Below, in pieces: positions 18,901 to 27,865 of a DNA stretch of 64,000 bases. The notes beneath the pieces are model-generated. The model did not search any database. It worked only from the letters and a program-made list of their open reading frames with translations, and had not been told where the DNA came from. Position 1 is the first letter of the stretch. Every line of letters begins with the position of its first letter. The position numbers and the translations under genes are program-made. Location of the stretch: assembly GCF_947491795.1 (NCBI RefSeq), contig NZ_CANLKW010000001.1, forward strand, positions 806,001 through 870,000. Reading direction: 5' to 3'. This DNA is from an uncultured Roseobacter sp. (GTDB taxonomy: Bacteria; Pseudomonadota; Alphaproteobacteria; Rhodobacterales; Rhodobacteraceae).

Positions 18901-19343
18901 TGATCATCCCCCATGGCCATCACCACACCGCCGTATTCGGACGAACCCGCCATGTTCGCGTGGCGCATCACATCGCCTGTGCGGTCCACACCGGGCCCTT
19001 TGCCGTACCACAGCCCAAAGACGCCATCATATCGGCCTTCGCCGCGCAGCTCAGCCTGCTGACTGCCCCAGAGCGCGGTTGCCGCAAGATCCTCGTTCAG
19101 ACCGGGCTGAAAGGTGACCTCATGCTCGGTCAGCTGCTTCATGGCGCGCTGCATCTGCATGTCCACCGCCCCGAGCGGCGAGCCGCGATACCCCGTAACG
19201 AGCCCGGCGGTGTTCAGACCAGCCGCACGGTCGCGGGCTTTCTGCATCAGCATCAGACGCACAAGGGCCTGTGTGCCGTTCAGCAGCACCTGGCTCTTTT
19301 CCAGATCATAGCGGTCGTTCAGTGTAATTTTCTGCGTGCTCAT
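15945..19343 (-). CDS. Indolepyruvate ferredoxin oxidoreductase, fused alpha-beta
   Basis: A 1132-residue thiamine-diphosphate iron-sulfur enzyme that oxidatively decarboxylates aryl-pyruvates (aromatic amino acid breakdown) to aryl-acetyl-CoA, passing electrons to ferredoxin. The start at 19343 has GGGAGGGC upstream and begins MSTQKITLNDRYDLEKS; the longer frame is not homologous. The order is an N-terminal pyrimidine-binding/TPP core, the CSGCPHN motif, an 8Fe ferredoxin region (CEGCGDCGVQSNC and CNKDFSCVKGFCPSF), then an IorB-like gamma domain from GTFNVIITGVGGTGVVT onward. This one-chain form is common in proteobacteria. A LysR gene is divergent 172 bases away and may control it. Confidence 0.93.
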   Translation of the reverse strand: MSTQKITLNDRYDLEKSQVLLNGTQALVRLMLMQKARDRAAGLNTAGLVTGYRGSPLGAVDMQMQRAMKQLTEHEVTFQPGLNEDLAATALWGSQQAELRGEGRYDGVFGLWYGKGPGVDRTGDVMRHANMAGSSEYGGVVMAMGDDHTGESSTVLHQSEFAMVDAYMPVVSPAGVQEVIDYGLYGFSLSRYAGVWVGLKTMKDTIEVTSVVDGDPGRLSFVTPDFDLPQGGLNIRLPDDRVDQEARLIDYKRYAAEAFSHANKMDRRVWGKPGAKIGFVAAGKNWLDLVHALSLLNIDAQEAERLGITTYKVGQTWPLDMKGFHDWAEGLDLIVVVEEKRKLIEVQIKEAIFDDRRGRRVYGGRKEGQEFFSSKWALDPVDIAQKLGEVLVEEGRNSDGIKAGLAVLDEARRADNATEIAARLPYFCSGCPHNTSTKVPEGSRAYAGIGCHFMAIWMDRETSGFTHMGGEGANWIGEAPFSTRDHVFQNLGDGTYNHSGVQAIRAALSQGTNITYKILYNDAVAMTGGQGNDGDLSAPRIVRELQAMGLAEVAVVYDEKEDVDFKAFQNVEIHERANLQNVQAKFAKTPGVTAIVYIQTCAAEKRRRRKRRLFPDPDKRVFINTDVCEGCGDCGVQSNCVSVVPAETELGRKRAIDQSSCNKDFSCVKGFCPSFVTLEGAKLRKEPTARLDLPDLAKPELPPIDGTFNVIITGVGGTGVVTIGAVMAQAAHLDGKGAGMMEMAGLAQKGGAVHIHCRLAEDPGDISAIRVATGEADALIGGDLVVSAGAKTLGLTRQGRTGAVVNSHEIITGDFTRDTEFRLPSEQLSLALEARLQDRLQMFDASELARVTLGDSIFSNMMIFGAAWQRGYLPLSEEAIREAISLNGAAVEQNLRAFDIGRWAVEHPVDAASLLQPKVIQMPKTTQEKIAFREEHLTGYQSRRLARRYRRFVDSIDDSEVKALALTSYHKLLSYKDEYEVARLLKSTREKAAETFDGDFRITYHLAPPMLSKTGPDGRPQKRAFGAWLERPLRLLAGMKRLRGTPLDVFGYTEERRMERALIRQYERDMKEVLPLLDAATRPAILALAELPMQIRGFGPVKLANAERASKRREELLSTIRAGGTDTARAAE

Positions 19344-19515
19344 CAGGCGCCCTCCCCGGCGTTTCCAGTGTTGCACATATCTGGCGCAATAATAGGTCAC
19401 AAAAGCTGACCTGTATAGGGTTATTCCCATAAAATAACGCACACATGATGCCCGGCCCTGTATTTTGTGATCAGATAGCGCTACCAACCCAGGTGAAACC
19501 AAATCGGGAACCGAC

Positions 19516-20424
19516 ATGGACTGGGATAAGCTGAGGATTTTTCATGCTGTGGCAGATGCAGGGTCGCTGACCCATGCAGGCGACAAGCTGAATCTGTCGC
19601 AATCTGCGGTCAGCCGTCAGATTCGCGGATTGGAGGAATCACTGAATGCCACGCTGTTTCACCGGCACGCGCGCGGGCTGATCCTGACGGAACAGGGTGA
19701 GTTGCTGTTTGACGCAACCTCGGCGATGTCTCGCCGGCTGGACACCGCATCCGCGCGGATCAGAGACAGCGAAGAAGAAGTCTTTGGTGAGCTGCGTGTG
19801 ACAACCACAACCGGGTTCGGCACGCTCTGGCTGGCCCCAAGGCTCCCGAAACTCTATGAGCGGTATCCGGATCTCAAAATCGATCTGATGCTCGAAGAGC
19901 GGGTTCTGGATCTGCCAATGCGCGAAGCAGATGTCGCCATCCGCATGAAAGAACCCAGTCAGGCCGATCTGATCCGAAAGAAACTGATGATGATCCGCAT
20001 GTGCCTCTATGCGACGCCGGACTACCTGGCAGAACACAATGCGCCTCAGGACATAGAGGATATCGCAGATCACAGGTTGATCTGTCAGAACACGGAGAGC
20101 GATCAGGTCGGTGCGGGGCGCAGCCTGGTACAGCACCTGATGACATATGACATCCGCTCGCTGCTGACAGTGAACAACTATTTCGGGGTTTTGCAGGGTG
20201 TGCTGCACAATCTGGGCATCGGTGTGCTGCCCGACTATGTCACGCAGGACTTTCCGGATCTTGTGCGCGTGCTGCCCGATCACGAGTCGGCTGACGTGCC
20301 TGTTTTTCTCGCCTATCCCGAGGAATTGCGGCATTCCCAGCGGGTCGCAGCCTTCAAGGATTTCGTTCAGGAAGAGATCATCAGTTACCGTAAACTGCTG
20401 AGAGATCAACAGAAATCTGACTGA
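19516..20424 (+). CDS. LysR family transcriptional regulator
   Basis: A 302-residue regulator. The N-terminal winged helix-turn-helix (WDKLRIFHAVADAGSLTHAGDKLNLSQSAVSRQIRGLE) is close to the LysR/IciA-like consensus, and residues 90-295 form the two-lobed effector domain with the NNYFGVLQGVLHNLGIGVLPDYV block. It is divergent from the indolepyruvate oxidoreductase gene, the usual LysR arrangement, so control of that gene is a fair inference. The ligand is unknown. Confidence 0.92.
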   Translation: MDWDKLRIFHAVADAGSLTHAGDKLNLSQSAVSRQIRGLEESLNATLFHRHARGLILTEQGELLFDATSAMSRRLDTASARIRDSEEEVFGELRVTTTTGFGTLWLAPRLPKLYERYPDLKIDLMLEERVLDLPMREADVAIRMKEPSQADLIRKKLMMIRMCLYATPDYLAEHNAPQDIEDIADHRLICQNTESDQVGAGRSLVQHLMTYDIRSLLTVNNYFGVLQGVLHNLGIGVLPDYVTQDFPDLVRVLPDHESADVPVFLAYPEELRHSQRVAAFKDFVQEEIISYRKLLRDQQKSD

Positions 20425-20517
20425 CCGGCGAGCTATGCAAAAATCGCATATCGGACATGCTGCCGCAGGTGCATAATCTGCCTTGATTGGCGGCAATGTG
20501 CACCCTATTTCAGCATT

Positions 20518-20595
20518 CGAAGGCGGCGGAACGCTGTTCTGCCCTTCATACCTCCCTGTTGGACTTGGCCGAGCTTCGTGCTCGGCCTTTTTTTT
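20518..20595 (+). ncRNA. Candidate small RNA with strong terminator and CCTCCC loop
   Basis: TTGATT (20483-20488) and TATTTC (20506-20511) spaced 17 bases predict a start near 20518. The transcript would be about 78 bases and ends in an excellent terminator (GGCCGAGC-TTCGT-GCTCGGCC plus eight T, 20567-20595). Just before the terminator is an unpaired pyrimidine-rich CATACCTCCCTGTTGG, an anti-Shine-Dalgarno-like stretch of the kind used by trans-acting sRNAs. No protein fits it. The alternative is that the terminator only ends the LysR transcript, whose stop lies 142 bases upstream. Confidence 0.5.
20567..20595 (+). terminator. Strong Rho-independent terminator
   Basis: A perfect 8-bp stem, GGCCGAGC and GCTCGGCC, with a five-base TTCGT loop is followed directly by eight T. 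It ends the LysR transcript, the proposed sRNA, or both, and isolates the MscS gene downstream. Confidence 0.93.
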
Positions 20596-20705
20596 GCAGT
20601 GGCACTGCAACATCAGGTGGCAGCATCCGTTTCCCCGGACCGTCATGCTTGCAATACCTGTCGAAAAGGCCAGTCTGTGTGCGCTGGTTGATCGGGGGAT
20701 TACAG

Positions 20706-22994
20706 ATGATTATTCGATTCGTATGGCTTTGCGCCATGTCGCTGATGTTGCTCGCGCTGCCCGGTACCGGTACGGCTCAGGGCCTGTCGGTCGGGGACAC
20801 AGGCGCGCCTGCCAGCGTTGAGGTTCCCGAGGACCTGACCCCGGAAACCGTGCGGGACCTGGTCGCCGGGCTGACAGACGCACAGATCCGCCAGCTGCTG
20901 CTTGAGCGCCTTGATGCCGTGGCAGAGGCCCAGCAGGAAGCTGCCGCCGAAGCCTCTGGCGCGGGCGCAAACCTGTTTTACCATGCAACAACCGGTGCCG
21001 TGCAGGAGATCATCCTGTCGGTCAGGAAACTGCCGGTTCTGTTTGAACGCCAGCCCCAGGCGTTTGTGACCTTTTTTGACACCTTCGGCGGCAGCGGCAT
21101 CCTGCAGATGCTTGGCTTTTTCGCGATCATTCTGGCCGCCGGGTTTGCTGCTGAATTCGTTGTAAACCGCCTCACGCGCAACTGGCATCTGTCTGCGGCA
21201 GACACCGCCGGGGACACATCCCGCAGCGCTTTCCGCACGCTGGGCAAAAAGCTCTGCCGTGATCTGCTGGGGGTATTCGTCTTTGTTGCTGTGGCCCGCA
21301 CCGTCGCCTTTTCGATCCTGCCGCCCGATATGCTGCCCTATGGCGGCATCATTCTGTTCAACCTCGTCGCCCTGCCCCGCATCGCCATGGCGCTTGCCGG
21401 GTTTCTGCTGTCCCCGAAACAGCCCGAATACCGCTTTGTGAACACAGACGACAGGACGGCACGGTTTCTCAGCCGGCACATTCTGGGCTTTTCGCTGCTG
21501 ATCGGCTTTATGATGGCTATTCTGGAATTCAACGCCATCAATGGTCTGGAGGCCGGTGAGACCCGTCTGGGCTTCTGGCTGAACCTTGCAGTGCACCTTT
21601 ATATCGTATGGATGGCCTGGCGCGCCCGGTTCGGCCTGGTGGACATGATGCGCGGCGCAGATGATGATGTCAGCCCCATCGAAGAACGCGTGTCCCGGGC
21701 ATATCCGTGGTTTGCCATCGCGGTCTCTGTCGGCACCTGGTGGGTGGTGAATATCCTGACCAGCTACAAGGCCTGGGAGCTGCTCAGCACCACCCCCCAC
21801 TTCAAAAGCATGGCTCTGCTCCTGCTGGCCCCCGCGATGGATACTGCCGTTCGTGGCATCGTGCGGCACCTGATGCCCGAGATGTCCGGCGAAGGGATCG
21901 TAGCAGAACGCGCGCATGTCGCGGCAGAGCGTTCCTGGGTGCGGATCGGCCGGGTAATAGTCTTTGGCCTGGTGATCATTCAGATCGCCAGTTTCTGGGG
22001 CATGTCGCCTGTGCGCATTGCCTCCGGCGCGGTTGGCGAGCAGTTCGCCGCCAGCATCATCGAATTCCTGATCGTTGTCGCCGCCGGTTATCTGGCCTGG
22101 GAAATCGTGTCGCTGGTCGTCAATCGCCAGCTGGCGGCTGAAATGACCGCCTCGGGTGCCGTGCCGGATGAGGAAGCCATCGGCGGCGATGGTGGTGGCG
22201 CGGGGGGCTCGCGCCTGTCGACGGTTCTGCCCCTGATCCTGCTGGCGGCCCATACGGCCATTGCGGTGCTTTTTGCCCTGATTGCACTGAGCGCGCTGGG
22301 GATCGACACCACGCCGCTGCTGGCCGGTGCCGGTATCGCCGGTCTGGCCATCGGTTTTGGCGCGCAGAAACTGGTGACAGATGTTGTCTCGGGCATCTTC
22401 TTTCTGGTCGATGACGCCTTTCGCGTGGGCGAATATGTCGAGGTGGGCGACACCAAAGGTACGGTCGAGAAAATCTCTGTACGTTCGATGCAACTGCGCC
22501 ACCACCGCGGTCTGGTGCACACGCTGCCCTATGGTGAGATCCCCAAGATCACCAACTACAGCCGCGACTGGGTGATCATGAAACTGAAATTCACCGTGCC
22601 CTTTGACACCGACCCGGAAAAAGTCCGCAAGCTCTTCAAGAAAATCGGCCAGGAAGTCCAGGCAATGGACCTTTACAAGGACGACATGCTGCAACCCTTT
22701 AAATCCCAGGGCGTGTTCAATTTCGACGACGTGGGCATGGTGATCCGCGGCAAATTTATGGCCCGCCCGGGCTCACAGTTCATGATGCGCAAGGAAATTT
22801 ATAACCGGGTCAAGGCCGTGTTCGACGAGAACGGCATCGAGTTTGCCCGCCGCGAGGTGCGTGTAAATGTGAACGCCGAGGGCCACGAAGAGGAAGCTGC
22901 TGACATGTCCAAAGTGGCAGGTGCGGCAGCTTCGGGCGCGGTACAGGCCGGTCTGGCAGGTCAGGGTGCCGCACCGCCCAAGGACGGCCCCTGA
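20706..22994 (+). CDS. Large mechanosensitive channel protein, MscS family
   Basis: A 762-residue inner-membrane protein that should open under membrane tension to release solutes. I start it at 20706, where MIIRFVWLCAMSLMLLALPGTGTAQG is a good signal peptide; the frame is open further upstream to 20487 but that runs over the candidate sRNA terminator. A periplasmic N-terminal part is followed by several extra membrane helices, then the MscS pore helix (LLAGAGIAGLAIGFGAQKLVTDVVSG) and beta domain (GEYVEVGDTKGTVEKISVRSMQLR). The C-terminal 40 residues are low-complexity Ala/Gly-rich. It belongs with the MscK/YbdG-like extended forms. Confidence 0.88.
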   Translation: MIIRFVWLCAMSLMLLALPGTGTAQGLSVGDTGAPASVEVPEDLTPETVRDLVAGLTDAQIRQLLLERLDAVAEAQQEAAAEASGAGANLFYHATTGAVQEIILSVRKLPVLFERQPQAFVTFFDTFGGSGILQMLGFFAIILAAGFAAEFVVNRLTRNWHLSAADTAGDTSRSAFRTLGKKLCRDLLGVFVFVAVARTVAFSILPPDMLPYGGIILFNLVALPRIAMALAGFLLSPKQPEYRFVNTDDRTARFLSRHILGFSLLIGFMMAILEFNAINGLEAGETRLGFWLNLAVHLYIVWMAWRARFGLVDMMRGADDDVSPIEERVSRAYPWFAIAVSVGTWWVVNILTSYKAWELLSTTPHFKSMALLLLAPAMDTAVRGIVRHLMPEMSGEGIVAERAHVAAERSWVRIGRVIVFGLVIIQIASFWGMSPVRIASGAVGEQFAASIIEFLIVVAAGYLAWEIVSLVVNRQLAAEMTASGAVPDEEAIGGDGGGAGGSRLSTVLPLILLAAHTAIAVLFALIALSALGIDTTPLLAGAGIAGLAIGFGAQKLVTDVVSGIFFLVDDAFRVGEYVEVGDTKGTVEKISVRSMQLRHHRGLVHTLPYGEIPKITNYSRDWVIMKLKFTVPFDTDPEKVRKLFKKIGQEVQAMDLYKDDMLQPFKSQGVFNFDDVGMVIRGKFMARPGSQFMMRKEIYNRVKAVFDENGIEFARREVRVNVNAEGHEEEAADMSKVAGAAASGAVQAGLAGQGAAPPKDGP

Positions 22995-23125
22995 ACCCAT
23001 CACGCGCCCGGCGGCGCCTGCGTTAACAAGCACCATAGGGGAATGCGGGCGTTCTCCTCTTCCATGGCAGCGCCCGCCCATGTAAGAGGTGCGCATCATC
23101 TGCCAGCCCGGGGGACTATCGGCAC

Positions 23126-25285
23126 ATGCAAGAGCCTGCAATCACACCTGAACTGATCGCCAGCCACGGGCTCAGCCCCGAGGAATACCGGCGCATTCTC
23201 GAGATCATCGGGCGCGAGCCGAGTTTTACCGAACTGGGTATCTTCTCGGCAATGTGGAACGAGCACTGCTCGTACAAGTCATCCAAAAAATGGCTGCGGA
23301 CCCTGCCTACCACCGGCCCCCAGGTCATTTGCGGCCCGGGCGAGAACGCGGGCGTGGTCGACATTGGCGATGGCCAGGCCGTGGTCTTCAAAATGGAAAG
23401 CCACAATCACCCGTCCTACATCGAACCCTATCAGGGGGCTGCAACCGGTGTGGGCGGTATTCTGCGTGATGTCTTTACCATGGGCGCGCGCCCCATCGCC
23501 GCGATGAACTCGCTCAGCTTTGGCACCCCCGCGCATCCGAAAACCAGACAGCTGGTCAACGGTGTCGTCGAAGGTATCGGCGGCTATGGCAACTGTTTCG
23601 GCGTCCCCACCGTGGGTGGAGAGGTGCGCTTTCATTCCGCCTATAATGGCAACTGTCTGGTCAATGCCTTTGCTGCCGGTCTCGCCGATGCGGACAGCAT
23701 CTTTTATTCTGCGGCCTCGGGCGTGGGCATGCCGGTGGTTTATCTGGGAGCACGCACGGGCCGGGACGGTGTCGGCGGTGCAACCATGGCATCCGCCGAG
23801 TTCGACGACACGATCGAGGAAAAACGCCCCACAGTTCAGGTCGGCGATCCATTTACCGAAAAGCGTCTGATGGAGGCGACCCTGGAGCTGATGGCCACCG
23901 GTGCTGTGATCTCGATCCAGGATATGGGCGCTGCCGGGCTCACCTGTTCGGCTGTGGAGATGGGCGACAAGGGCAATCTGGGCGTCCGGCTGGATCTGGA
24001 ATGCGTGCCGGTCCGCGAAGAGAACATGAGCGCCTACGAGATGATGCTCTCGGAAAGCCAGGAGCGTATGCTGATGGTCCTGCGCCCCGAGCTTGAGGAC
24101 GCAGCCCGCGCCGTTTTTGACAAATGGGACCTGGATTTTGCCATTGTGGGCGAGACAATTGCCGAAGACCGCTTCCTCATAAAGCTGAACGGCGAGACCA
24201 AGGCAGATCTGCCGCTCAAGTCACTGGCAGGGACGGCGCCCGAGTATGACCGCCCCTGGGTGGAAACACCGCCTGCCATCGATCAGGGGACGGTGGCGGG
24301 TATCGACCCGCTTGACGGTCTGCGCGCCCTGATCTCCAGCCCGAATTACGCGGCCAAGGAGTGGGTCTATTCGCAATACGACACGATGGTGATGGCCAAT
24401 ACCGTGCGCGTACCTGGTCTGGGGGCCGGTATCGTGCGCGTGCATGGCACGGACAAAGCGCTTGCCTTCACCTCAGATGTCACGCCGCGATATGTCAAAG
24501 CTAACCCCTTTGAGGGTGGCAAACAGGCCGTGGCCGAGGCGTACCGCAATCTTTGTGCTGTGGGGGCAACGCCGCTGGCGACAACAGACAATATGAACTT
24601 TGGCAACCCGGAAAAGCCCGAGATCATGGGACAGTTTGTGGGTGCGATCAAAGGGATCGGCGAAGCTGTATCAGCCCTGGATATGCCGATCGTGTCGGGC
24701 AATGTCTCGCTGTACAACGAGACTGACGGCAAGGGTATTCTGCCGACCCCGACAATCGGCGCTGTGGGATTGCTCACCCATACGGACGACATTATCGGGT
24801 TTGAGGTGCGTGAAGGCTACCGCGCCCTGCTGCTGGGGGCTGCGGGCCGGCATATGGGACAGTCTGCGCTGCTGGCCGAGGCCTTTGGCCGCGAGGATGG
24901 CGACGCACCTGCGGTGGATCTGGGGGTAGAGCGCGCGCACGGCACGTTTATCCGCAAAAACCACATGCACATCAGCGCCTGCACCGATCTGTCGGATGGC
25001 GGGCTGGCGCTGGCCGCTTTCGAGATGGCAGAGGCCGCAGGGCTGGGAGTGACACTGACCGACGGAGACACGCCGACGCTCTTTGGTGAGGATCAGGGAC
25101 GCTATCTGATCGCCTGCACCAAAACGCAGTCGGCGACACTGCGCGCCGCGGCAGAGGAGGCCGGTCTGGAGCTGACGGAAGTCGGACAGTTTGGCGGCGA
25201 TGTGGTTCAGTTCGGCAATGCCATGGCACCGCTGGACTTCCTGACCGATATTTACCGCAGCAGCTTTGCCGGGGCCGTCGCCTGA
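23126..25285 (+). CDS. purL: Phosphoribosylformylglycinamidine synthase II
   Basis: The small-type PurL (719 residues), the ATP-dependent synthase subunit that works with PurS and PurQ in step four of purine synthesis. Recognisable blocks include [20 protein letters not shown] at the N-terminus, [42 protein letters not shown] and [10 protein letters not shown]. Length is right for the three-subunit form. The gap before it (22995-23125) shows no riboswitch or terminator. It is convergent with the CoxE-like gene. Confidence 0.96.
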   Translation: MQEPAITPELIASHGLSPEEYRRILEIIGREPSFTELGIFSAMWNEHCSYKSSKKWLRTLPTTGPQVICGPGENAGVVDIGDGQAVVFKMESHNHPSYIEPYQGAATGVGGILRDVFTMGARPIAAMNSLSFGTPAHPKTRQLVNGVVEGIGGYGNCFGVPTVGGEVRFHSAYNGNCLVNAFAAGLADADSIFYSAASGVGMPVVYLGARTGRDGVGGATMASAEFDDTIEEKRPTVQVGDPFTEKRLMEATLELMATGAVISIQDMGAAGLTCSAVEMGDKGNLGVRLDLECVPVREENMSAYEMMLSESQERMLMVLRPELEDAARAVFDKWDLDFAIVGETIAEDRFLIKLNGETKADLPLKSLAGTAPEYDRPWVETPPAIDQGTVAGIDPLDGLRALISSPNYAAKEWVYSQYDTMVMANTVRVPGLGAGIVRVHGTDKALAFTSDVTPRYVKANPFEGGKQAVAEAYRNLCAVGATPLATTDNMNFGNPEKPEIMGQFVGAIKGIGEAVSALDMPIVSGNVSLYNETDGKGILPTPTIGAVGLLTHTDDIIGFEVREGYRALLLGAAGRHMGQSALLAEAFGREDGDAPAVDLGVERAHGTFIRKNHMHISACTDLSDGGLALAAFEMAEAAGLGVTLTDGDTPTLFGEDQGRYLIACTKTQSATLRAAAEEAGLELTEVGQFGGDVVQFGNAMAPLDFLTDIYRSSFAGAVA

Positions 25286-25310
25286 ACCACCAGCCGCCAC
25301 GCGCTGTCTG

Positions 25311-26576
25311 TCAGGATCCGATCATCCGCATCAGCCGGGTTTTCTCGCCCACATCATCAGGGCGGGAGATCACCTCTGCCAGGGTCTCCAGCGATTCAAT
25401 CGAATGGCCCGCGCGGAAACTGTGAACATGCGGCAGCATGGCCGCGATACCCTGGGCTTTTGGCGCGAACCCTTCCCAGCGCAGCAACGGGTTCAGCCAG
25501 ATCAGACGCCGTGATGACAGGCTGAGGCGTTCCATCTGACGGGCCAGTTCATCGGGATCATCCCTGTCCAGCCCATCCGTGATGATCAGCACCACAGCGC
25601 CCTGCCCCATGACCCGGCGCGACCAGTCGCGGTTGAAGGTGGCCAGGCATTCACCGATGCGGGTGCCCCCTTCCCAGTCCTGCGCCTCTGCCCCCGCTGC
25701 GGCCAGGGCTGCATCCACATCGCGGGTCGCCAGGTGACGCGTGATGTTGGTGAGCCGCGTGCCAAAGGTAAAGGCGTGCACCTTTGCCCAACCGGCCCCT
25801 TTTGCATTGGACACCGTGTGCAGAAAGTGCAGCACAATGCGGCTGTACTGGCTCATCGAGCCGGAGATGTCGCATAACACGACCAGATTTGGCCAGCGCG
25901 GCCGCTGGGTCCTGAGCGCGATACTGTGCAGCTCGCCGCCCTGGCGCATGGACTGTCGCAGGGTCCGGGCCGCATCAATCCGGCGCCCGCGCAGGCTGGC
26001 CTGCATGCGCCGCGACCTGATGGGTTCGACCGGCAGTGTCAGACGGGCGAGCATACGTTTGGCCTGGGCAACCTCGGCCGTGCTCATCTGTTCAAAATCC
26101 AGGCTGCGCAGGCGCTCTTCGGCGGACATGGTCTGGCTGGCGTCCACCACAATCTCGATCTCGTCCTCTGCATCGCTTTCCGGGCGCTCCGGCATATCCG
26201 GCGCTTCTGCGCCATCCAACAGAGCCTCAGCCGCGCGCTTTTCTGCCGCCTGGGCCCCGCGGTCTTCCTGGACGCCCCGGACGGCAGGCAGCATCATGGA
26301 CATCATGTGCTCCAGGTAGCGGGGATCGCGCCAGTAGAGCCGGAACACCTGGGCGAACACGCGCCGGTGCTCTGGCCGGTTCACAAAACAGGCATGCAGC
26401 GTCCAGTAGAAATCCCGCTTGTCTGTAAAGCCTGCGGCCTCGACTGCGTGAATGGCATCGATGGTGCGCCCGGTGCCGACAGGCAGACCCGCCTTTCGCA
26501 ATGCCCGCGCGAAATGCACAATATTGCCCGCCAGCTTTGGGTTTTCGGGCAGTTCAAGCGGGATGTACTCAGGCAT
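25311..26576 (-). CDS. VWA domain protein, CoxE-like
   Basis: A 421-residue protein with a C-terminal von Willebrand A domain carrying the metal site CDISGSMS near residue 238, plus GGTRIGECLATFNRDW and ITDGLDRDDP blocks. The N-terminal half contains the CoxE-family region (NIVHFARALRKAGLPVGTGR). Proteins of this kind pair with MoxR ATPases to mature metalloenzymes such as molybdenum hydroxylases. The MoxR partner is the next gene upstream (81-base gap), but no cox large or medium subunit genes are in the window, so the client is unknown. Confidence 0.85.
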   Translation of the reverse strand: MPEYIPLELPENPKLAGNIVHFARALRKAGLPVGTGRTIDAIHAVEAAGFTDKRDFYWTLHACFVNRPEHRRVFAQVFRLYWRDPRYLEHMMSMMLPAVRGVQEDRGAQAAEKRAAEALLDGAEAPDMPERPESDAEDEIEIVVDASQTMSAEERLRSLDFEQMSTAEVAQAKRMLARLTLPVEPIRSRRMQASLRGRRIDAARTLRQSMRQGGELHSIALRTQRPRWPNLVVLCDISGSMSQYSRIVLHFLHTVSNAKGAGWAKVHAFTFGTRLTNITRHLATRDVDAALAAAGAEAQDWEGGTRIGECLATFNRDWSRRVMGQGAVVLIITDGLDRDDPDELARQMERLSLSSRRLIWLNPLLRWEGFAPKAQGIAAMLPHVHSFRAGHSIESLETLAEVISRPDDVGEKTRLMRMIGS

Positions 26577-26610
26577 GAGACGTCCGCACAGATCTCAGAA
26601 GTTCGCGGTG

Positions 26611-26655
26611 GGCTCTGCCCCCCGCACCCCCCGGGATATTTACCGCCAGAAGAGA
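26611..26655 (+). repeat. Rhodobacteraceae-type intergenic repeat, copy 1
   Basis: GGCTCTGCCCCCCGCACC, GGGATATTT and CCAGAAGA in this order fill the gap between the two minus-strand genes. Sequences of this style are scattered through intergenic gaps in Roseobacter-group genomes. Its reverse complement resembles the copy at 29871. Confidence 0.6.
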
Positions 26656-26657
26656 CA

Positions 26658-27566
26658 CTAGGCGGGTTCCAGTGTCGCGCGCACCTCGTCGAGAATACGT
26701 TTGGCCTCTGAGCCCTGCAGTTTCTGAATATCATCCTGATATTTCAGGACAGCGCCAAGTGTGTCAGCGATAACTTCGGGGCTGAGGTTGATCACGTCCA
26801 GTGCCAGCAGGCATTTCGCCCAGTCGATCGTTTCGGCCACGCCGGGTTTTTTGAACAGATCCTCGGTGCGCAGGGCCTGGACAAAGGCGACGACCTCGCG
26901 GCTCAGGCTGGCAGAGGTTTCGGGTGCGCGGGCGTTCAGGATGTCCATTTCCCGGTCAAAGTCGGGATAGTCGACCCAGTGATAGAGACACCGTCGCTTC
27001 AGGGCATCATGTACTTCGCGTGTCCGGTTCGAGGTCAGAATCACGATGGGCGGCTCGGGTGCCACGATTGTGCCCAGTTCGGGAATTGTCACCTGAAAGT
27101 CACTCAGCGCCTCCAGCAGGAAGGCCTCAAAGGGTTCATCGGTGCGGTCCAGCTCATCGATCAGCAGCACGGGCGCCCCGGCGGCATCAGGCCGCATCGC
27201 CTGCAGCAGCGGCCGTTCAATCAGATAGTCATCGCTGAAAAGCTCTGCCTGCAAACCGGCGCGGCTGGTATCCCCTGCCGCCTCTGCGGTGCGGATCGCC
27301 ACCATCTGTGCCGGGAAGTTCCATTCATAAACAGCTGTGGCCGCGTCCAGCCCTTCGTAGCACTGCAGACGAATGAGGCGCCGCCCGAGGCTGGCAGCCA
27401 GCGCTTTGGCGATCTCTGTCTTGCCCACGCCTGCTTCCCCTTCGAGGAAAAGCGGCCGCCCGAGCGACAAAGACAAAAACACAACCGTCCCCAGCGCGCG
27501 GTTGCAGACGTATCCTTCTGCAGCAAGCATTTCCTGCACGGCATCGATGGATTCAGGCTTGGTCAT
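26658..27566 (-). CDS. MoxR family AAA ATPase, CoxD-like
   Basis: A 302-residue AAA+ ATPase that acts as a metalloenzyme maturation chaperone. Walker A is GEAGVGKTEIAKAL (about residues 43-56), Walker B is VLLIDELDRTDEPFEAFLLEAL, and sensor 1 is PIVILTSNRTREVHDALKRRCLY. The start at 27566 (MTKPESIDAVQEML) is preferred over the in-frame upstream ATG. It lies upstream of the VWA protein gene in one operon, the standard MoxR/VWA pairing. Confidence 0.88.
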   Translation of the reverse strand: MTKPESIDAVQEMLAAEGYVCNRALGTVVFLSLSLGRPLFLEGEAGVGKTEIAKALAASLGRRLIRLQCYEGLDAATAVYEWNFPAQMVAIRTAEAAGDTSRAGLQAELFSDDYLIERPLLQAMRPDAAGAPVLLIDELDRTDEPFEAFLLEALSDFQVTIPELGTIVAPEPPIVILTSNRTREVHDALKRRCLYHWVDYPDFDREMDILNARAPETSASLSREVVAFVQALRTEDLFKKPGVAETIDWAKCLLALDVINLSPEVIADTLGAVLKYQDDIQKLQGSEAKRILDEVRATLEPA

Positions 27567-27865
27567 AAAGGCTCCGGGATATGTCCCGTCACCCTGCACT
27601 ATGGGTCCGTCGCGTCAAGCGCCCTTGTGCCGCCCGACATAGGGCTGCCGTCGCACTGGCCCGGACTGAACGTGCCTGCTGCTTTTTCTGGGCAAGCAGG
27701 CCGGCAGCCTGTAGTATCCGGGTGGCTTTGAGGGGGCGTTTGTCCGCTTTTCGGGAACAATCGACGTGTTTGTGCCGCATTGTTTCCACGTAGTGACGAT
27801 AAACCTTTCGGACTGCCGGAGTGTGTGTTCCGGGCCGGTCTGTTCTGACGAAATGGGGGTTTCGT
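27567..27865. other. Intergenic region with no recognised feature
   Basis: About 300 bases between the divergent MoxR gene and the next plus-strand gene. Short frames exist on both strands but none has a ribosome site or a family-like sequence. It should hold the promoters of both flanking genes; I see no clear sigma-70 pair. Confidence 0.5.

Noticed and set aside
20700..22694. A 664-residue open frame antisense to the MscS gene
   Set aside because: Its sequence is His/Gln-rich with no domain, and it mirrors the real codons of the MscS gene; high GC makes long antisense frames common.
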